Positions 14,016 through 17,073 of a DNA stretch of 17,073 nucleotides are shown one piece after another. Position 1 is the stretch's first letter. Each line of letters opens with the position of its first letter. Source of the DNA: Cyanobacteria bacterium UBA9971 (lineage in GTDB: Bacteria > Cyanobacteriota > Vampirovibrionia > Gastranaerophilales > UBA9971); the NCBI GenBank assembly GCA_003499955.1, contig DNRP01000154.1, positions 1,014-18,086 on the forward strand. The letters are read 5' to 3'. A program made the position numbers and the translations under genes. The notes under the pieces were generated by a model. The model saw only the letters and a program-made list of their open reading frames with translations. It was not told the origin of the DNA and ran no database searches.

Positions 14016-15053
14016 ATGCGAAGCAGATCGCATGGGCAGCTGTTTTTCAGAATTTATAAACAAATTTTTATAATTTTTATAATAATTTTAAGTATTGCCT
14101 CAAATAAAGCATATGCTTTTACAAATCAGGAAAATACACAAAAAATATTTTCTCTTGGAAGAAGTGTCGGTGCTTCATATTATCATTTGACAGATCTTTG
14201 CGATAAAGTCCGATTTAAACCGTATGCGGTTCTAAAAAAAGAATACAATGACACTTTTCAGAGTCTTAATGTGATGGGTGTTATCCTTAATGATTTTGAA
14301 CCAAATTCCGATTCTCATACACAGCTTAATAAATTAATAATTAATTTTTATAATTCGCTTAAGGCTCAGGATTTAAATGAAATTGCTCTTTTGAATATAA
14401 GAGACGCTTATATTTTATATTATGAAAATTTGGCTAAGGATATCCGGTGTAAATTTTCTACAGAAGGAAGCTGGCTTTTCACTTTGGGCTTTTATTCCTC
14501 TTTTCAAATGGAATCTTTAAATTCTCCTTCCAAATCTAAGCTTCTCCTTTCCGGTTTTAGTAAAATTATAGCTTCTAATCCTTTTGCTTGCCTTCCTGAA
14601 TCTGTAGAGGCTCAATTGAAAGCAATAAATAAGCTTGATAAAACATATATCAGCGATAAAGAAATTGAACTCCTTAAACAAAATATTATTAAAATTACGG
14701 AATATTTTGGCAGTTATCCTAAAAATAAGCCGTTATCGGACGAAATTAAAGAACTTGTAGGCGAATGGCAGGGGATTTTGATTGATTCTGATAATCAAAG
14801 ACACAAAATAAAGCTGGTTGTCTGTGATGTTATGAATATCAGAATGGATATTGACGGAATTGCCCAAAATATTGTGATTTCTGATGCCAGGCTTATAAAT
14901 AATTATTTTACTTTTATGTTTAAACCTTTTGGTAATGAAAAACTTTATATAAAATTTAATGCAAAAATTTTTAATAACATGTTTTCCGGCGAAGTTGTCG
15001 ATGTATTAGGACAAAAAGGAAACTGGCTTCTTTCAAAAACAGACAAAAACTGA
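14016..15053 (+). CDS. Exported protein of unknown function
   Basis: A 345-residue protein I do not recognise. The N-terminus has basic residues, a hydrophobic core IYKQIFIIFIIILSIAS (13-29) and a probable signal peptidase I site after AYA (residue 34), so export to the periplasm or surface is likely; no lipobox is visible. The middle (about 40-235) is helical, with C62 and a cysteine near residue 144 that could pair. The last 100 residues (about 244-342), beginning ELVGEWQGILID, look beta-rich, with alternating hydrophobic residues as in small lipocalin-like or beta-barrel folds. GGGGGAG lies about nine bases before ATG 14016. It follows rdgB by 34 bp and is the last gene of the uppS operon, closed by a strong terminator. 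Its place after uppS is compatible with an envelope role, but that is inference. Confidence 0.75.
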   Translation: MRSRSHGQLFFRIYKQIFIIFIIILSIASNKAYAFTNQENTQKIFSLGRSVGASYYHLTDLCDKVRFKPYAVLKKEYNDTFQSLNVMGVILNDFEPNSDSHTQLNKLIINFYNSLKAQDLNEIALLNIRDAYILYYENLAKDIRCKFSTEGSWLFTLGFYSSFQMESLNSPSKSKLLLSGFSKIIASNPFACLPESVEAQLKAINKLDKTYISDKEIELLKQNIIKITEYFGSYPKNKPLSDEIKELVGEWQGILIDSDNQRHKIKLVVCDVMNIRMDIDGIAQNIVISDARLINNYFTFMFKPFGNEKLYIKFNAKIFNNMFSGEVVDVLGQKGNWLLSKTDKN

Positions 15054-15111
15054 AAACTAAGCCGGTTAGTTAAATAAGTTGCTATTATAATTCAAATTCT
15101 TGAATATAGCT

Positions 15112-15149
15112 AAAAAGCCGCTGATTTTATAAGATCAACGGCTTTTTTA
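15112..15149. terminator. Bidirectional rho-independent terminator
   Basis: AAAAAGCCG-c-TGAT, loop TTTATAAG, ATCA-a-CGGCTTTTTT: two GC/AT stem blocks with one mismatch, flanked by an A-run on the left and a T-run on the right. It can stop transcripts from both sides, which suits its place between the convergent exported-protein gene (plus strand) and the coiled-coil gene (minus strand). Confidence 0.87.
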
Positions 15150-15181
15150 TGTTAAATACCCGAAACAGGAAATTTAAATAA

Positions 15182-16822
15182 TTAGGCTTTTTTTATTGTT
15201 GAGAATACATTAGCATAGGCTTGCATTTCAATTGAAACTGATTTTAAATCACCTTTTGCTTTGTTTGTAACTTCCATTTGAGAGAATAAATTTATTTTAC
15301 TACTTTCTACAATACCATTTTTGATTTGTAATGTTTCATATTGTCTGGCTTCTTTTTGTTCAGCGATTTCTAATTCAGCTTTTGTTCCGGCATTTGCATT
15401 GCCTTGTCCTTCTAAAAGAACACCTAAGTATTCTTGTAAGGATTTTAATTTTTTAAGACCTTTGTCGCTATTTTCTTTTTTCTCTGCCATTGTTGCTGTT
15501 TCTGTACTCATTTTAGCGTATTTTGCTTCAACAGCTTCTCTTTTTGTTAAATCAGCGGAATGATTTTCACTTGCTTTTTTGTAAATGCTTTCTTTTTCTT
15601 TAGTGATATTTCTGTTGTCATCTAATTCTTTTTGTTTTGCTGCTATTTTTTTATCTATTTCAGGAAGAACTTTTTCTTCATTTTTTATTTGGTTTTCTAT
15701 TTGGCTTTCTTCTTTTTGTTTAGCTTGGATTTCTTTATCAATTTTTGCTTCGTTTTCGTCTAAAGATTCCAGATCTTGATCTAATTGATCTTGTTCATTG
15801 ATTTTAGCAGTTAAACTTGATTCAAGACTTAAAATTTGAGCATCAATTTGAGCGTCAATTTCAGCTTGGGTTACTTCAGCTTGAACTGTTTGTACTGATG
15901 TTTCAGTTGAATTTTCTGTTTCTACTGTATTAGCATTTTGAGCTTCTGCTAATGTTGCAGTTGCAGCATTATTGTCATTAGTATCAATTGCAACAGTTGC
16001 GTTAGGAGCTGCTTCAACTACTGTATTGCCGGTTGATACAGCTGCTTGGTGTACAGGAGCAGCGCCTTTTCTTCCTTTTAATTGACTAATTTGATCTTTA
16101 ATAGAATTTATATCAATTGATAAAGAAGCTTTTTTAGATACAGTTGAGTTTCTTTTTTGAGAAATATTTGTTTTGTTTGATTTAAGTGAAATAATTACAT
16201 TTCCTGCATCAGCTTTCTTTTGTTTAGTTGTTTCGATGTTAGCGGTTGATTTATTTTTTTCTGCATCTAAAGCTGCTAAATCTTTGCTTAAGATGTTGTC
16301 TTTGTTTGCGGAATAATCATAGTTGCTTTTTGCATATTCTTTAGCAGCTTTTGATTGTTCTTCCGTAGCAAATATTTGCGACATTGATTCTAATTCTTTT
16401 TTATTTGAGCTGATTTTTTTGTCTAATTCAGAGACTTCAGTGTTTGTTGTTTTAATAGTTGCTTCGTAATTTTTTAAATTGATGCCTGTTTTAATTACAG
16501 CATTTTCTAAAGATTGATTTGAAATACTCAAACGTTTTGTATTGGTTTGTTCATATTCAAAATTAACTTGAGCCCATTTTTGATCAACTAATTTTCCCAT
16601 ATAACCATCTTCAACAATATTTGTTTTAAGGGTTTCTGTTTGGAAAATTGATCCTTTATTTTGATAAGTTTGACTCATATCTTGAAGTTTTTGGGATAAA
16701 ACTTTGCCTTGTTCTTGTTTACTTGAAAATACACCAAATTGACCTTTTTGCTCGGAGCCGATTTTTTGAGCGTTTAAATAATCTCTTTGGAAAGGAAGCC
16801 CTGTTACACCACCAATTGACAT
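15182..16822 (-). CDS. Large coiled-coil protein of unknown function
   Basis: A 546-residue protein with no signal peptide, membrane span, lipobox or cysteine, and a single Trp (83). The N-terminus (1-110) begins MSIGGVTGLPFQRDYLNAQK. Long Lys/Glu/Gln/Ser-rich coiled coils at about 112-250 and 315-465 flank a low-complexity Ala/Thr/Asn/Val linker (252-312), so the two arms could fold back as an antiparallel hairpin. Residues 470-546 are again helical. Glutamine is almost always CAA, and GCT, ACT, GTT and GAA dominate, a stronger bias than in neighbouring genes, which suggests high expression. AGGAG (16830-16834) precedes ATG 16822 by seven bases. It is monocistronic, with a bidirectional terminator downstream. 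A structural or surface protein exported without a classical signal is one possibility; a cytoplasmic scaffold is another. I offer no family name. Confidence 0.78.
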   Translation of the reverse strand: MSIGGVTGLPFQRDYLNAQKIGSEQKGQFGVFSSKQEQGKVLSQKLQDMSQTYQNKGSIFQTETLKTNIVEDGYMGKLVDQKWAQVNFEYEQTNTKRLSISNQSLENAVIKTGINLKNYEATIKTTNTEVSELDKKISSNKKELESMSQIFATEEQSKAAKEYAKSNYDYSANKDNILSKDLAALDAEKNKSTANIETTKQKKADAGNVIISLKSNKTNISQKRNSTVSKKASLSIDINSIKDQISQLKGRKGAAPVHQAAVSTGNTVVEAAPNATVAIDTNDNNAATATLAEAQNANTVETENSTETSVQTVQAEVTQAEIDAQIDAQILSLESSLTAKINEQDQLDQDLESLDENEAKIDKEIQAKQKEESQIENQIKNEEKVLPEIDKKIAAKQKELDDNRNITKEKESIYKKASENHSADLTKREAVEAKYAKMSTETATMAEKKENSDKGLKKLKSLQEYLGVLLEGQGNANAGTKAELEIAEQKEARQYETLQIKNGIVESSKINLFSQMEVTNKAKGDLKSVSIEMQAYANVFSTIKKA

Positions 16823-17073
16823 GGCTATTCTCCTATATTTTACCTACACCTACTTATACTAATTATATATTTATCACCCTGTATATATATAAAGTTTAAA
16901 TACTGTTCGTAATTTCATTTTTCTCTATTTTTTTAACAAAACTTTACAAAAAGAATCCAGTCTTTTTGTAATACCCGCAGTCATTGATTATTAGCAATTT
17001 ATAAAAAGCTTGTCGGAAAGTTTTTAAAGGAGAATTTTTGTAATTTTTTAATAAAAATAAACAGAGGGATATA
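16823..17073. other. Intergenic region upstream of the coiled-coil gene
   Basis: 251 bases without a credible gene. The minus strand holds the Shine-Dalgarno of the coiled-coil gene and a TATAAT box about 40 bases upstream of the start codon, but no good -35. A perfect 11-bp inverted repeat lies at 16944-16971. The last bases include AAAGGAG (about 17028-17034) and AGAGGG near the edge on the plus strand; the latter could be the Shine-Dalgarno of a gene beginning just outside the window. Confidence 0.5.
16944..16971. repeat. 11-bp perfect inverted repeat
   Basis: TTACAAAAAGA (16944-16954), loop ATCCAG, TCTTTTTGTAA (16961-16971). The stem is perfect but AT-rich. It lies about 120 bp upstream of the coiled-coil gene. 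It could be a regulator-binding palindrome, or a weak terminator of an upstream minus-strand gene outside the window. Confidence 0.5.

Noticed and set aside
15580..16260. Recurrent TTTTTGTTT-type motifs resembling tandem DNA repeats
   Set aside because: They come from the Lys/Gln/Glu-rich coiled-coil coding sequence on the other strand, not from a separate repeat array.
16648..16899. 83-codon plus-strand frame over the coiled-coil gene start
   Set aside because: Antisense shadow of a strong coding region, with no ribosome-binding site.

Overview
The window is a strongly AT-rich bacterial chromosome segment with densely packed housekeeping genes. It holds no tRNA, rRNA, CRISPR array or transposase that I can recognise. 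The roadblock-pilB-pilT-pilC type IV pilus operon, the Gram-negative-style exported and membrane proteins, the low GC and the A/T-rich codon use suggest a non-photosynthetic relative of cyanobacteria (Melainabacteria/Vampirovibrionia, for example Gastranaerophilales). This is an inference; no marker gene here proves it.

Layout from left to right. (1) 1-4341, minus strand: a compact operon read as recO, an MFS exporter, a MurG/UGT-like glycosyltransferase, then a membrane family 2 glycosyltransferase cut by the left edge. (2) 4342-4745: a busy intergenic region. It holds a previously unlisted 44-residue single-span membrane protein on the minus strand with its own near-consensus promoter and a UUCG-loop terminator, a probable extended -10 promoter for recO, and a divergent ubiX promoter so close to the start codon that the transcript may be leaderless. 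(3) 4746-5357, plus strand: ubiX, a flavin prenyltransferase, convergent with the pilus operon. (4) 5369-11579, minus strand: a type IV pilus motor operon. It starts with a four-span membrane protein carrying two apparent Roadblock/LC7-like domains, followed by pilB (assembly ATPase), pilT (retraction ATPase) and pilC (platform). (5) 11855-12385, minus strand: a PadR-family repressor with a 9-bp inverted repeat over its promoter. (6) 12644-15053, plus strand: uppS, rdgB and an exported protein of unknown function, driven by a good promoter and closed by a bidirectional terminator. (7) 15182-16822, minus strand: a 546-residue coiled-coil protein of unknown function.

The most unusual feature is a family of about 40-bp palindromic repeats in and next to pilB. 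One copy is inserted in frame between the two cysteine pairs of the PilB zinc site and adds about 14 residues. A second copy encodes the last 14 residues of PilB. A third, inverted copy pairs with the second to form a large hairpin between pilB and pilT. PilB also carries three extra zinc ribbons at its C-terminus. The repeats look like a mobile palindromic element that tolerates being translated, similar in behaviour to the Rickettsia palindromic elements.

Functionally, the PilB-PilT-PilC set would extend and retract pili, and the Roadblock-like membrane protein is a plausible regulator or GTPase partner at the motor. UppS supplies the undecaprenyl carrier for envelope glycans, and the two glycosyltransferases and the MFS transporter suggest further envelope or glycolipid work.
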